This document shows, in pieces, positions 8,081 to 17,176 of a stretch of 33,356 nucleotides of DNA; within the stretch, counting starts at the first letter, position 1; each line of letters opens with the position of its first letter. Under the pieces are notes generated by a model. It was not told the origin of the DNA. It searched no databases and saw only the letters and a list, made by a program, of their open reading frames with translations. The stretch comes from MED-G105 sp050331095. GTDB lineage: Bacteria; Pseudomonadota; Alphaproteobacteria; Caulobacterales; Parvularculaceae. The stretch spans positions 1 to 33,356 of the forward strand of contig JBHJHE010000056.1 in NCBI GenBank assembly GCA_050331095.1, read 5' to 3'. A program made the translations under genes and the position numbers.

Positions 8081-8707
8081 TTAACGCGCCGCCGGGCGGA
8101 CGCGGTAGCCGGCGCGCAAGGCGTCAAGGATCGACGGCGGCGTGAGGACGGTCCCTTCAACGTCGCTGAGTGGTCGCGTCGCGCCGTAGCCGTCGAAGCG
8201 CCATCGCTGAAAGGCGCCGTCGGCGACGCGTCCCGGCGCGCCGGCGACGAGCGCCATGGCGCCGGCGGGCAGGTCGGCGAGGCGCGCCGTGGGGCGCGCG
8301 AAGATCGGGGTGAAGCGCTATTTATGCAGGATTGCGTCGATTTAGTCGGCTTTTGCCGGCCCATAGCGTCCTCGCGCCAAGGCCCAGGCGGCGGCGAAAG
8401 CGATCGCGTCGGCGCGACGGCTCTCGAAGCACGGCCGATGGCCGGCGGCGAGCGCCGTCGCTTCGTCGAGAAAGAAGAGCTCCGTATACCCAGGGCCCAT
8501 GACCTCGCGATGGCGGCCCTTGAAGTCGAGGACGCAAGAGATCCACCGCTTGGAGGCCCAGCGACGCCGCGTCAGGCGTTTCGTCTTCGGGTCATGCAGC
8601 CGCCCGCCGCGATTGCCCATCAGCGCGCCGCGAGCCGAGCAGGCGACGATCTCGCCTGTCGGCCCGACGCGGTTCTGAAGCGGGCCGCTTGGCGTTAGTC
8701 CCACCAA
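8081..8707 (-). pseudogene. Conserved hypothetical gene interrupted by two in-frame stop codons
   Basis: One frame runs from a TTG/GTG at 8707/8704 to a TAA at 8081-8083 (209 codons) but contains TAA at 8342-8344 and TAG at 8318-8320. The first part carries blocks I recall from an alphaproteobacterial conserved hypothetical: ARGALMGNRGGRLHDP, RRWASKRWISCVL, REVMGPGYTELFFLDEATAL, GHRPCFESRRADA. After the second stop the frame continues sensibly (RFTPIFARPTARLADLPAGA, then a gap-free run to VLTPPSILDALRAGY). Both stops sit where glutamate fits (AD-E-IDAILHK-E-RF); each is one G-to-T change from GAA or GAG. A 121-residue truncated product could still be made. It directly follows the DUF4253 gene, overlapping its last codons. 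Confidence 0.75.
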
Positions 8708-9699
8708 AAGTACCAGCTGCGCGTTTGCATGAGCCCAGCTGCGAGATGCGAGATAGAACCAACGCCTTGGTCGACAATGTCGGGCGCATAAGCGTATTGC
8801 TCATGGGCCAGAGCAAGCGCATCGTCTTTGTTCTGCGGCGTTTTTTCGACGATGACGTTGAGTGTGTCGGCGTTTACTCCGATCAGCCGAGCGCCAAATC
8901 GATCACGCCAAGCGCGAAGGGCCGCTACGTGGTGCTCAGCTGGCGGATTGGCGTTCCAGTCGCCGTAAGCGAGGCGAGCGGGGATTTCCGTCCAGTCGTC
9001 CGTAGCGAACACGCCAATGTAGACGGTCTTTTTTGGATCGCCGGTCCGCCCGGCGCGCGCGACGGTTAGGCTCAATGCGCACAATTCGCCAGCTTCGGCG
9101 ACGTTGTGCGATCCCGGCGTGGTTGGCGCATCGTCTGGCCACGCGCCGATGGGCGGCGCCGGATCCGCCAAAGAGACGCCGACGGCTTCCTCAAAAGCTC
9201 GGATCCTTTCGTCGTATATAGGATCGCGAGTTCGGAGCTCGGCAAACGTCGCTTCAGTCGACTTATTATGCGTATAAAGACTTTGCGGGTGGCGCAACGT
9301 CGCGGCCTGACGCAGGATTGCGGCCGTATCGCGGCGATCGACGCGCCTCCCGTTCTCCGACGCCAATACCCCTAGTCGCCTTACGTCTGCGGCGTCGCCG
9401 ATAACGGCGGCGACGCCTTTCGCGGAATTGAGTTCTTCCAGCGCCGCGCAAGCGTCGGCGCCTGACGCCGTCACAAGTTCGAACGGCGACGAGTTAAGCT
9501 CTGTCGACGTCAACGGAACGGTTTCGTCGGCAGTATCGCACATATCAATCGGCACGCCGAAGCTGCGGAGCTCATCACATGCGGTGACGCCAGACGCCTC
9601 TGCGCCGCCGTCGGCAGCCTGTGGACTATCCTGCGCATGGGCGCAAACCGCCGAAAGTATTGCAAGCGCCACGACAAAGCGTCGCGCGCAAAAGGTCAC
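8695..9699 (-). CDS. Exported DUF4253 domain protein
   Basis: This 334-residue protein begins with a signal peptide (VTFCARRFVVALAILSAVCAHAQ; initiator Met in vivo). The C-terminal third is a DUF4253 domain: ARLIGVNADTLNVIVEKTP, ALALAHEQYAYAPDIVDQG, and the hallmark ending SRSWYFWWD-like (TRSWYFWWD) at the very C-terminus. I placed the start at GTG 9699, whose GTGA overlaps the TGA stop of the upstream DUF885 gene, implying translational coupling. Third-position GC is somewhat lower than in neighbours, and there are several rare A/T-ending codons in the linker, hinting at acquisition or relaxed constraint. DUF4253 function is unknown; an exported form is unusual in my recollection. Confidence 0.8.
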   Translation of the reverse strand: MTFCARRFVVALAILSAVCAHAQDSPQAADGGAEASGVTACDELRSFGVPIDMCDTADETVPLTSTELNSSPFELVTASGADACAALEELNSAKGVAAVIGDAADVRRLGVLASENGRRVDRRDTAAILRQAATLRHPQSLYTHNKSTEATFAELRTRDPIYDERIRAFEEAVGVSLADPAPPIGAWPDDAPTTPGSHNVAEAGELCALSLTVARAGRTGDPKKTVYIGVFATDDWTEIPARLAYGDWNANPPAEHHVAALRAWRDRFGARLIGVNADTLNVIVEKTPQNKDDALALAHEQYAYAPDIVDQGVGSISHLAAGLMQTRSWYFWWD

Positions 9700-11606
9700 T
9701 GCGTCGCGATCCAGTCGTCGACGCGGGCTGCGACGACCTCGATCGGCGCGGAGCCGGTGGTGAGGATCGTCTCGTGGAAGCCTTTGATGTCGAAACGGTC
9801 CCCGAGTTCGGCTTCGGCCTTGGCGCGCATGTCGTCGAACGCCAGCATGCCGAGTTTGTAGGCGCACGCCTGGCCCGGCACCGCGGCGTAGCGCTCGACT
9901 TCGCGGGTGACGCTCGCCCGGCTCTCGCCGGTGGCGTCGACCATATAGTCGATCGCCTGCTGACGGCTCCATTTCTTGGCGTGGAGCCCGGTGTCGACGA
10001 CGAGGCGCGCGGCGCGGAAAAGCTCCGCTTGCAGACGGCCGAGGTCGCCGCGCCGGTCGCCGACGTACATCCCCATCTCCTTGGCGAGCTTCTCCGCATA
10101 AAGCGCCCAGCCCTCTTCGAACTGGGAATAGCTCAGCATCTTGCGCATCAGAGGCAGGTTTGGGTTCGACTGCTGATAGGAGATCGAGAAGTGGTGACCC
10201 GGCACCGCCTCATGGAAGGTGAGGGTTTTCAGGCTGTGCTTCGGATTGTCGGCCGTGTCTTTCAGGTTGATCCAGTAGATGCCGGGGCGCGCGCCGTCGA
10301 GCGACGGACCGGAATAGTAGCCCCCTGGCGAGGAATCCTGTTCGTAAACGGGGATGCGGCGCACCTCGACGTCCTGCGGCGGCAGGCGCTCGAACCATTG
10401 CGGCGCGATCTCCAGGATCTCGCCGACCTGTCCGCGCAGGGACTGCAGAAGCGCCTCGCGGCCTTCATCCGTGTTGGGATAGACATTGTCCTCGAGCGCC
10501 GCGAGCTTCTGCATGCGTTCGCCGATGGGGCCGGCCTCGAAGCCCTCGGCTTTGAGAAGGCCGTCCATTTCGCCGTGATTGCGCGCGACTTCCTCAAGGC
10601 CGATCTCATGAACGTCGTCGCCGGTCTTGCCGCGCGCGCCATAGGCGTTGAGCGCCATCTGATAGAACGCCGCGCCTTCGTCGCCGAGGCGCCAGACGCC
10701 GGCGTTGTCATCGCTCTGGGCGAGGAGCGACGTCAGCTGATCCTTCAGCCGTCCGTAGGCGGGGTAAACCGCCTCGGACAACGCCGCCTCTGCGCGGGCG
10801 CGATAGTCGTCGCGCGCCGAGGCGCTTAGGCCGTCCGCTTTCGCCATTTTCTGCGACAGCGTCGTCACGAGCGGATGGTCCGCCGGCGCGGGCGCGACGA
10901 GTTTCTCGATCGCGTTGACCGCGCCATTGATCACGAATTTCGGCGGCGTGACGTTGAAGGCGGCGTCCGAGCCGACGGTCTCGACGACGCCGTCGAGCGC
11001 GGGCGCCATGCCTTCAAGGCGCGCCAGGTAGTTTTCGACGTCGCTGGCGCTTTCAACCGGCTGCTCGGTCTGCAGCATGCGGGGCATGTGGAGGTGCGGC
11101 CCGGTCAATTGCGTCACGTAGTACGGCGTCGTCGCCCAGCTCGAGCCGGCGTTGGGGAGGCCCGCGCCCGCCGGCGTCGCGCCGCCGAAACTGAAATCGT
11201 TGCGCCGCGCGGCCATGCGGTAGGCGTTGCGCAAAACGTCGTAGGCGAGGCGCGCTTCGCCCTCCAGCGCCTCGGGCTCAACGGCGTTCAGCTCCTGGAG
11301 GAACGTTTCATTGAGCGCGGCGGCGTCCTGCTGGGCCTCGAAGCCGTGGCCGCTGAGCCGGGCCTGAAACCCCTCGCCCGCGATTTCTTCGGAGAGGCCA
11401 AGCTCCGTCGCCAATTCCGGCGCGGCTTCTGCGAGAAGCGAGGCGTGGCCCGCGATCAGCGAGAAAAACGCCGCCGACGGATCGGTGGGGACTTCCGCCG
11501 CCGGCGGCGTCGCGTCGTCGACGGGCGCTTCGCTTGTCTCGCCCCCGCAAGCCGCAAGCGTCAGGGCCGCCAAGGCGAACCCCATGTGGCGCATCGTTCG
11601 AAGCAT
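9696..11606 (-). CDS. DUF885 family lipoprotein, putative zinc peptidase
   Basis: A 636-residue protein with a lipoprotein signal (MGFALAALTLAACGG, lipobox LAAC) and Asp/Pro/Ala-rich linker. It contains the DUF885 signature HEAVPGHHFSISYQQ (His465, Glu466, His471, His472), then EGWALYAEKLAKEMG, which supplies the third metal-ligand region in related peptidases, and the closing block VERYAAVPGQACAYKLGMLAF. Length is normal for DUF885. The ATG at 11606 follows GGGAG. It is transcribed with the DUF4253 gene (4-base overlap). Likely peptide hydrolysis at the envelope; activity is inferred, not proven for this family member. Confidence 0.88.
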   Translation of the reverse strand: MLRTMRHMGFALAALTLAACGGETSEAPVDDATPPAAEVPTDPSAAFFSLIAGHASLLAEAAPELATELGLSEEIAGEGFQARLSGHGFEAQQDAAALNETFLQELNAVEPEALEGEARLAYDVLRNAYRMAARRNDFSFGGATPAGAGLPNAGSSWATTPYYVTQLTGPHLHMPRMLQTEQPVESASDVENYLARLEGMAPALDGVVETVGSDAAFNVTPPKFVINGAVNAIEKLVAPAPADHPLVTTLSQKMAKADGLSASARDDYRARAEAALSEAVYPAYGRLKDQLTSLLAQSDDNAGVWRLGDEGAAFYQMALNAYGARGKTGDDVHEIGLEEVARNHGEMDGLLKAEGFEAGPIGERMQKLAALEDNVYPNTDEGREALLQSLRGQVGEILEIAPQWFERLPPQDVEVRRIPVYEQDSSPGGYYSGPSLDGARPGIYWINLKDTADNPKHSLKTLTFHEAVPGHHFSISYQQSNPNLPLMRKMLSYSQFEEGWALYAEKLAKEMGMYVGDRRGDLGRLQAELFRAARLVVDTGLHAKKWSRQQAIDYMVDATGESRASVTREVERYAAVPGQACAYKLGMLAFDDMRAKAEAELGDRFDIKGFHETILTTGSAPIEVVAARVDDWIATQ

Positions 11607-11747
11607 GTCGCGCTCCCCGTTCGGTCAAGAGATCGCCGCGCCGTCCACGCGACGACGTCGTTGTAACCCCGTACGCGTGGGGCGCGCGCCCCTATTGCCA
11701 GGAATTTAGGCGCGGATTTCGCGGCCGCGTTGCAAAAAAGCCGCGTC

Positions 11748-13781
11748 CTATTTCTTGTCGCCCGCGGCGCGCGCTTCCACCGCCGGTAGCGCCCTCGGCG
11801 GCAGGTCGTCGCCGTCGCCTTTAAGGTAGAAGTCCATCCAGCGCATAAGGCGCAGCGCGTAGTCGTACTGGCCCGCCGCCTTGCGATTGCCGTGGCCCTC
11901 GCCCGGATAAGTGACGAGGCGCACCGGCGCGCCGCCGACGCGCTTGAGGTACCGATAAAGCTCCAAGGACTGCGAGGGGTGCACCCGCGGGTCCGCCTCG
12001 CCGTGGAGGATGAGCGCCGGCGTTTTCGATTTCGCCGCGTGATAGACGGGGCTTTGCTCGAGATAGGCCCGCCAATTTCCTTCCGGATACGTCTGAAAAT
12101 GGCTGACGGACATTTCTTCGGGAATGTCGGTGGTGCCGGAGAACGACACGAGGTCCGTGAGGGCGACGAAGATCACCGCGGCGGCGAAATGCTCGCTCAG
12201 CGCGGTCGCGCCCCAGGCCGACGCGTAGCCGCCATAGGAGCCGCCCGTGATCCCGACACGGGCCTCGTCGACGAGGCCTTCCGCCGACAGATGCTTCACG
12301 CCGTCGACGACGTCGTTGAACTCCGCCGCCGGCGGGTCCGCGTGGTCGAGCTTCGCGAAGGCCTGCCCGCGGCCCGTCGAGCCGCGATAGTTCGGATAAA
12401 AGACGGCGTAGCCCTCGCCCGCGCCGATATGGCCCGGATTGCTGTAGGCCGTCAGCCAGCCGTTCGCATAGTGAGCTTCCGGGCCGCCATGGACGACGAC
12501 GATGGTCGGCCAGCCCTTGCGCGGCTTGCGGCCAGTCGGCGTGACGAGGACGCCCTCGACGTCGACGCCGTCGCGCGCCTTCCAGTTGACGACTTGCGTC
12601 TCGCCAAGATCGCGCGTTGCGAGGTCGGCGTTGTGGTTCGTCCATTTGGCGAGCCCGCCGCCCTCCCGCGCGACGAAAAGCGCGTTCGGATGCGTCGGGG
12701 CGCTCGCGATGGCGGCGAGGCCAGCGGCCCCCGGCGCGCCATCGATGTCGCCAACGACGAAGGCGTCGTGAACCTGGCGTTCGCCGGCCGCTCCGTCAGC
12801 GGAGAGCGGAAAGGTCTCCGAACGAACGCCGCGGTGGGCTAGGACGGTGAGGGCGTCGTTCCCGGTCCAGACGAAATCGACCTCGTCCGCTTTGTCGTCG
12901 CCGGTGAGGAACTCGAACGCGCCGGTCGCGGCGTCCGCGACGGCGAGCGTGTGGGCGATCGGGTCGGTTCGGTCGGCGCCGGCGAGGAAGGCGATCTTCG
13001 CGCCGTCCGGCGAGAACGCCGCCGGGCCGATCTTCCCTTCGGTTTCGATCTTGTTCTCAACGCGCTCGGTTCGTCCGTTCACGATGTGAAACGTCCGGTT
13101 GATGATGTCGTCGCCGATGAGGGGCGTGTCGGCGAGCGCGACGACGATGCGGGCGCCGTCCGCCGACGGCGCGAAGAACGAAACGTTCCCGGGCAGGTCG
13201 AATTTCTGCGGCTCCGCGTCCGTCGCCGCGAGGTCGACGCGGTAGAGCCGCGTGAAGCGCGCGTCCTCGTCGACGATGTTGGCGTCGAAGCCTTTTTCTT
13301 TCAGCGCCTTGCGGTTCTCGTCCTCCGGCTCGACGGCGGAGAAGAACAGCGTGTTTCCGCCCTCTGCGAAGGCGTATCCGGAGATGCTTTCCTCAAAGGC
13401 GAAGATCTCCTCCGCCGCGCCGCCGGTGACGTCGATGGCGTTCAGCGTCGTCTTGTCGTCACTGGCGGCGAGGAACGCGAGGCTCGTTGCGTTTCGCCAC
13501 TCGATCGCGCGGGCGTTCGTCTCGATGGGAACGAAAAGCTTTGTCGCGCCCGCGCCGGAGGCGATGCGGACTTCCGACCTGGCGGGTCCGTTCTTTTCGC
13601 CTTTGAGGACGTTCGGCGGGCTTGCGAGGCGATAAGCGACGGCCTCGCCGCCCGGCGCCATCTCAGCCTCGACGACGTATCGCAGATCGAGAAGATCCTC
13701 CGGCGTCATCGGATCGGCGCCCGCCTCACAGGCGAGCGCGAGCGAACAGGAGGATGCGAGGGCTACGGCGCGCAGCGTCAT
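11748..13781 (-). CDS. S9 family (prolyl oligopeptidase-type) serine peptidase, exported
   Basis: 677 residues: a Sec signal peptide (about 1-22, cleavage near AGA-DP), an N-terminal beta-propeller region with repeated PDGAKIAF-like strands, and a C-terminal alpha/beta hydrolase. The catalytic triad is visible: Ser515 in GGSYGGYAS, Asp597 in HGEADPRVHP, His630 in GEGHGNRK. An oxyanion-side block HGGPEAHYANGW precedes it. This fits dipeptidyl or acylaminoacyl peptidases of family S9, cleaving short peptides in the periplasm. The ATG at 13781 follows GGAGGA. It lies 141 bases upstream of the DUF885 lipoprotein on the same strand, so the two may share transcripts; no clear terminator separates them. 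Confidence 0.93.
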   Translation of the reverse strand: MTLRAVALASSCSLALACEAGADPMTPEDLLDLRYVVEAEMAPGGEAVAYRLASPPNVLKGEKNGPARSEVRIASGAGATKLFVPIETNARAIEWRNATSLAFLAASDDKTTLNAIDVTGGAAEEIFAFEESISGYAFAEGGNTLFFSAVEPEDENRKALKEKGFDANIVDEDARFTRLYRVDLAATDAEPQKFDLPGNVSFFAPSADGARIVVALADTPLIGDDIINRTFHIVNGRTERVENKIETEGKIGPAAFSPDGAKIAFLAGADRTDPIAHTLAVADAATGAFEFLTGDDKADEVDFVWTGNDALTVLAHRGVRSETFPLSADGAAGERQVHDAFVVGDIDGAPGAAGLAAIASAPTHPNALFVAREGGGLAKWTNHNADLATRDLGETQVVNWKARDGVDVEGVLVTPTGRKPRKGWPTIVVVHGGPEAHYANGWLTAYSNPGHIGAGEGYAVFYPNYRGSTGRGQAFAKLDHADPPAAEFNDVVDGVKHLSAEGLVDEARVGITGGSYGGYASAWGATALSEHFAAAVIFVALTDLVSFSGTTDIPEEMSVSHFQTYPEGNWRAYLEQSPVYHAAKSKTPALILHGEADPRVHPSQSLELYRYLKRVGGAPVRLVTYPGEGHGNRKAAGQYDYALRLMRWMDFYLKGDGDDLPPRALPAVEARAAGDKK

Positions 13782-14118
13782 TGAACGTTCCTCCGATTGT
13801 TTTGGTTGAGGGCCCCTAATCTGCGCAAAACGTAACGGAGCCTGCCTGTGCTGTTAAGCGGCGAGCGCCGGGGGGCGGCAGCTCGATTAACTGCGCATCC
13901 TGAAGTTCGCGCAGAATGGCGTAAGCCGTTTGCTGCGGAACGTCGTCGTCGCGCTGTTTCGGTCGCCGCCGCATACAGATTTCGCCCAAAAAGCATAACC
14001 AAACGAGCTTGCGTTCACGATCCTGAACGCGATGCGCGTTGTCTATGGCGCGGCCCCGAAAAACAAAAAAGCCCGCGGCGACGCCGCGGGCTCGTTCGAC
14101 TGGCTGCGCCGAGGACGC
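13782..14118. other. Non-coding gap between pnp and the S9 peptidase gene
   Basis: This 337-base stretch holds the pnp terminator (14059-14091) and presumably the S9 peptidase promoter. It is lower in GC than the genes around it. One short minus-strand frame (13816-13974, 52 codons from ATG) reads smoothly but has no Shine-Dalgarno and an unbiased third position, so it is not called as a gene. Nothing else recognisable. Confidence 0.55.
14059..14091 (-). terminator. Rho-independent terminator after pnp
   Basis: On the minus strand, a perfect 9-bp stem (GCCCGCGGC with GCCGCGGGC, 3-base loop) is followed by TTTTTTGTTTTT, 27 bases past the pnp stop. A textbook intrinsic terminator. Confidence 0.92.
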
Positions 14119-16239
14119 TTACGCGTCTTCCTTCGCGATCTCCTGGCCGGTCTCCTGGTCGACGACCTTCATGGAGAGGCGGACCTTGCCGCGGTCGTCG
14201 AAGCCAAGGAGCTTGACCCAGACCTCGTCGCCTTCCTTGACGACGTCCGTGGTTTTCTCCGCCCGCTCCTGGGCGAGCTGCGAGATGTGGACGAGGCCGT
14301 CGCGGGCGCCGAAGAAGTTCACGAAAGCGCCGAAGTCCATCGTCTTGACGACCTTGCCTTTGTAGACCGCGCCCACCTCCGGCTCGGCGACGATGGAGTG
14401 GATCCACTTGTACGCCGCGTCGATGTTCTCTTTCGCGCTCGACGCGATTTTGATTAGGCCGTCGTCGTTGATGTCGACCTTGGCGCCCGTCTTCTCAACG
14501 ATCTCGCGAATCACCTTGCCGCCCGAACCGATGACGTCGCGGATCTTGTCCGTAGCGATCTGCATCGTCTCGATGCGCGGGGCGTGCTCGCCAAGGTCGG
14601 CGCGGGCGCCGTCGATCGCCTTCGACATCTCCTCGAGAATGTGCATCCGCCCGTCCTTCGCCTGAGCGAGGGCCTGGCGCATGATCTCCTCGGTGATGCC
14701 GGCGATCTTGATGTCCATCTGCAGCGAAGTGACGCCAACGTCCGTGCCCGCCACTTTGAAGTCCATGTCGCCGAGATGGTCCTCGTCGCCGAGAATGTCG
14801 GAGAGGACGGCGAAGCGCTCGCCTTCGAGGATAAGGCCCATGGCGATGCCCGCGACCGGCCGCTTGACCGGCACGCCGGCGTCCATCATGGCGAGGGATG
14901 ATCCGCACACGGTCGCCATCGACGAGGAGCCGTTCGACTCGGTGATCTCCGAGACGAGGCGGATGACGTAGGGAAACTCCTCCTGGCTCGGCAGAACGGC
15001 GCGCAGCGCCCGCCAGGCGAGCTTGCCGTGGCCGATCTCGCGTCGGCCCGGCCCGGCCATACGGCCGGCTTCGCCGACGGAGTAGGGCGGGAAGTTATAG
15101 TGCAGAAGGAAGTTCTCTTTGTACGTCCCGTCGAGGGCGTCGACGAACTGCTCGTCCTCGCCCGTGCCGAGCGTCGCGACGACGATCGCCTGGGTCTCGC
15201 CGCGGGTGAAGAGCGCCGAGCCGTGGGTGCGCGGCAGAACGCCGACTTCGGAGACGATCTGCCGGACGGTTTTGGTGTCGCGTCCGTCGATGCGCGCGCC
15301 GGTGTCGAGAATGCCGCCGCGGACGATGTCCGCCTCGACCGACTTGAAGATGTCGCCGAGCGCGGTTTTCGAGAGCGCGTTCTCGTCGTCCTCGTCGCAG
15401 CAGGCCTCGGCGGCCTTCGCTTTCGCCGCGGCGATCTTCTCCTGGCGCGCCTGCTTGACGGTTTCGCGATAGGCCGCGCGCAGATCGTCTTCGACGAGCG
15501 AGCGCACCTTTTGCGGCCACTCGCCATGGTCGGCCGGCGCGAAGTCCCAGGGCTCCTTGGCGCTTTCCTCGGCGAAGTCGATGATGAAGTCGACCGCCTC
15601 TTTCGCGGCGGCGTGACCGGCCATAACGGCCCCGAGCATGACGTCCTCAGACAGTTCGCCGGCCTCCGACTCGACCATCATCACCGCGTCCTGCGTGCCC
15701 GCCATGATGAGGGCGAGCTTCGTCTCGGGCATGCGGTCAAGCGGCGGATTGACCACGAACTCGTCGTTGATCCAGCCGACGCGCGCCGCGCCGATAGGCC
15801 CGAGGAACGGCAAGCCCGAAATCGTCAGCGCCGCCGAGGTCGCGATCATGGCGACGACGTCCGGGTCGTTCTCGAGGTCGTGCGACATCACCGTCGCGAT
15901 GACCTGGACCTCGTTCTTGAAGCCCTTGGCGAAGAGCGGGCGGATCGGCCGGTCGATGAGGCGCGAGGTCAGCGTCTCTTTCTCGGTCGGGCGGCCTTCG
16001 CGCTTGAAGTATCCGCCGGGGATGCGTCCCGCGGCGTACGTTTTCTCCTGGTAGTGAACGGTGAGGGGGAAAAAATCGAAGCCGGGCCTCAGCTCCTTCG
16101 CGCCGACGACCGTCGCGAGCACCGTGGTCTCGCCGTAGGTCGCGATCACGGCCCCGTCGGCCTGGCGGGCGACGCGCCCTGTCTCGAGGGTCAGCGTGCG
16201 GCCGGCCCACTCCATCGATTTCCTGGTGATTTTGAACAT
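14119..16239 (-). CDS. pnp: Polyribonucleotide nucleotidyltransferase (PNPase)
   Basis: 3'-5' phosphorolytic exoribonuclease of the RNA degradosome. The 706 residues show two RNase PH cores (first: EWAGRTLTLETGRVARQADG; second: ESNGSSSMATVCGSSLAMMD, DILGDEDHLGDMDFKVAGT), the helical region between them, a KH domain with IGSGGKVIREI, and a C-terminal S1 RNA-binding domain (VYKGKVVKTMDFGAFVNFFG). Length and order are normal. The ATG at 16239 follows a GA-rich Shine-Dalgarno (AAAGAGAG). It ends at a strong terminator. In relatives pnp follows rpsO directly; here a dehydrogenase gene and a hairpin separate them. Confidence 0.99.
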   Translation of the reverse strand: MFKITRKSMEWAGRTLTLETGRVARQADGAVIATYGETTVLATVVGAKELRPGFDFFPLTVHYQEKTYAAGRIPGGYFKREGRPTEKETLTSRLIDRPIRPLFAKGFKNEVQVIATVMSHDLENDPDVVAMIATSAALTISGLPFLGPIGAARVGWINDEFVVNPPLDRMPETKLALIMAGTQDAVMMVESEAGELSEDVMLGAVMAGHAAAKEAVDFIIDFAEESAKEPWDFAPADHGEWPQKVRSLVEDDLRAAYRETVKQARQEKIAAAKAKAAEACCDEDDENALSKTALGDIFKSVEADIVRGGILDTGARIDGRDTKTVRQIVSEVGVLPRTHGSALFTRGETQAIVVATLGTGEDEQFVDALDGTYKENFLLHYNFPPYSVGEAGRMAGPGRREIGHGKLAWRALRAVLPSQEEFPYVIRLVSEITESNGSSSMATVCGSSLAMMDAGVPVKRPVAGIAMGLILEGERFAVLSDILGDEDHLGDMDFKVAGTDVGVTSLQMDIKIAGITEEIMRQALAQAKDGRMHILEEMSKAIDGARADLGEHAPRIETMQIATDKIRDVIGSGGKVIREIVEKTGAKVDINDDGLIKIASSAKENIDAAYKWIHSIVAEPEVGAVYKGKVVKTMDFGAFVNFFGARDGLVHISQLAQERAEKTTDVVKEGDEVWVKLLGFDDRGKVRLSMKVVDQETGQEIAKEDA

Positions 16240-16335
16240 GTTCTCTCTTTCTTCGGTCTCATCGCGCCCTCCGCGGATCGGATAGGCGCGGACGTTCGGC
16301 CTGCGGATCGTCTGTCGTGTCCGGCGGGCCGAACC

Positions 16336-16369
16336 AAAACGCCGCCTCGGCTGGGCCGGGCGGCGTTTT
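16336..16369 (-). terminator. Bidirectional hairpin terminator between the SDR gene and pnp
   Basis: An 11-bp perfect stem (AAAACGCCGCC at 16336-16346 with GGCGGCGTTTT at 16359-16369, 12-base loop) lies 17 bases past the SDR stop. On the minus strand the stem ends in TTTT; on the plus strand in TTTTT. It would separate rpsO-SDR transcription from pnp. Confidence 0.7.
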
Positions 16370-16386
16370 TCGTTGCGCGCGATTTG

Positions 16387-17148
16387 CTATCGCGGCTGCA
16401 TTCTTATGGCTCCGTCGAGCCTGACGACCTCGCCGTTCAACATGACGTTGCGGCAGATCTCGAGCGCGAGGGAGGCGTATTCGTCCGGTCGGCCGAGGCG
16501 CTTCGGAAACGGCACCATCGCCGCGAGGGCGTCCTGAACCTTCTGGTCCATGCCCGACATCATCGGCGTTTCGAAAATGCCGGGAGCGATCGTAAGCACG
16601 CGCACGCCGACGTTCATGAGGTCGCGCGCGATCGGCAGGGTCATGCCGACGACGCCGCCCTTGGAGGCCGAGTAGCCCGCCTGACCGATCTGGCCGTCAT
16701 AGGCGGCGACCGAAGCGGTGTTGATGATGACGCCGCGCTCGCCGTCGTCGAGCGGGTCGTTCTCCGCCATCGCCGCGGCGGCGAGGCGAATGCAGTTGAA
16801 CGTGCCGACGAGATTGACGTCGATCACGCGTTTGAAGGCGTCGAGGGCGTGGGGGCCGTTTTTGCCGACGGTCTTCTCGCCGTGGACGATGCCGGCGCAG
16901 TTGATCAGCGCGCGCGGGCGGCCGAGGGCGGCGAGGGTGGCGTCGAGCGCGGCGGCGACGCTCGCCTCCTCGGCGACGTTGGTCCGGCAGAAGATCCCGC
17001 CGAGCTTGTCGGCGCGCGCTTTGCCGGCCTCTTCGTTGAGGTCCCAGATCGCGACGTTCGCGCCCGCCGCGGCGAACGCGTCCGCCGTGCCGCCGCCGAG
17101 CCCCGAAGCGCCGCCGGTGACGATTACGACAGCGTCTTTCACGTCCAT
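16387..17148 (-). CDS. SDR dehydrogenase, type II 3-hydroxyacyl-CoA dehydrogenase-like
   Basis: A 253-residue classical short-chain dehydrogenase. The NAD-binding motif TGGASGLGGG is at 11-20, with Asp36 after the second strand favouring NAD over NADP. NCAG is at 83-86, and the catalytic set is Asn112, Ser146, Tyr159, Lys163 (YSASK). The blocks GVIINTASVAAYDGQIGQAGYSASKGG and APGIFETPMM match the HSD17B10/3-hydroxyacyl-CoA dehydrogenase type II branch, used in fatty acid or branched-chain amino acid breakdown. A strong AAGGAG precedes the ATG at 17148. It sits 28 bases after rpsO on the same strand and is likely co-transcribed; its place between rpsO and pnp is unusual. Confidence 0.9.
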   Translation of the reverse strand: MDVKDAVVIVTGGASGLGGGTADAFAAAGANVAIWDLNEEAGKARADKLGGIFCRTNVAEEASVAAALDATLAALGRPRALINCAGIVHGEKTVGKNGPHALDAFKRVIDVNLVGTFNCIRLAAAAMAENDPLDDGERGVIINTASVAAYDGQIGQAGYSASKGGVVGMTLPIARDLMNVGVRVLTIAPGIFETPMMSGMDQKVQDALAAMVPFPKRLGRPDEYASLALEICRNVMLNGEVVRLDGAIRMQPR

Positions 17149-17176
17149 GGCGTGCTCCTTCCGGCTCGGTCCGCGG

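Noticed and set aside
13816..13974. Minus-strand frame of 52 aa between pnp and the S9 gene (starts MRRRPKQRDDDVPQQ)
   Set aside because: Reads smoothly and looks helix-forming, but lacks a ribosome binding site and the third-position bias of real genes here; kept as a note only.
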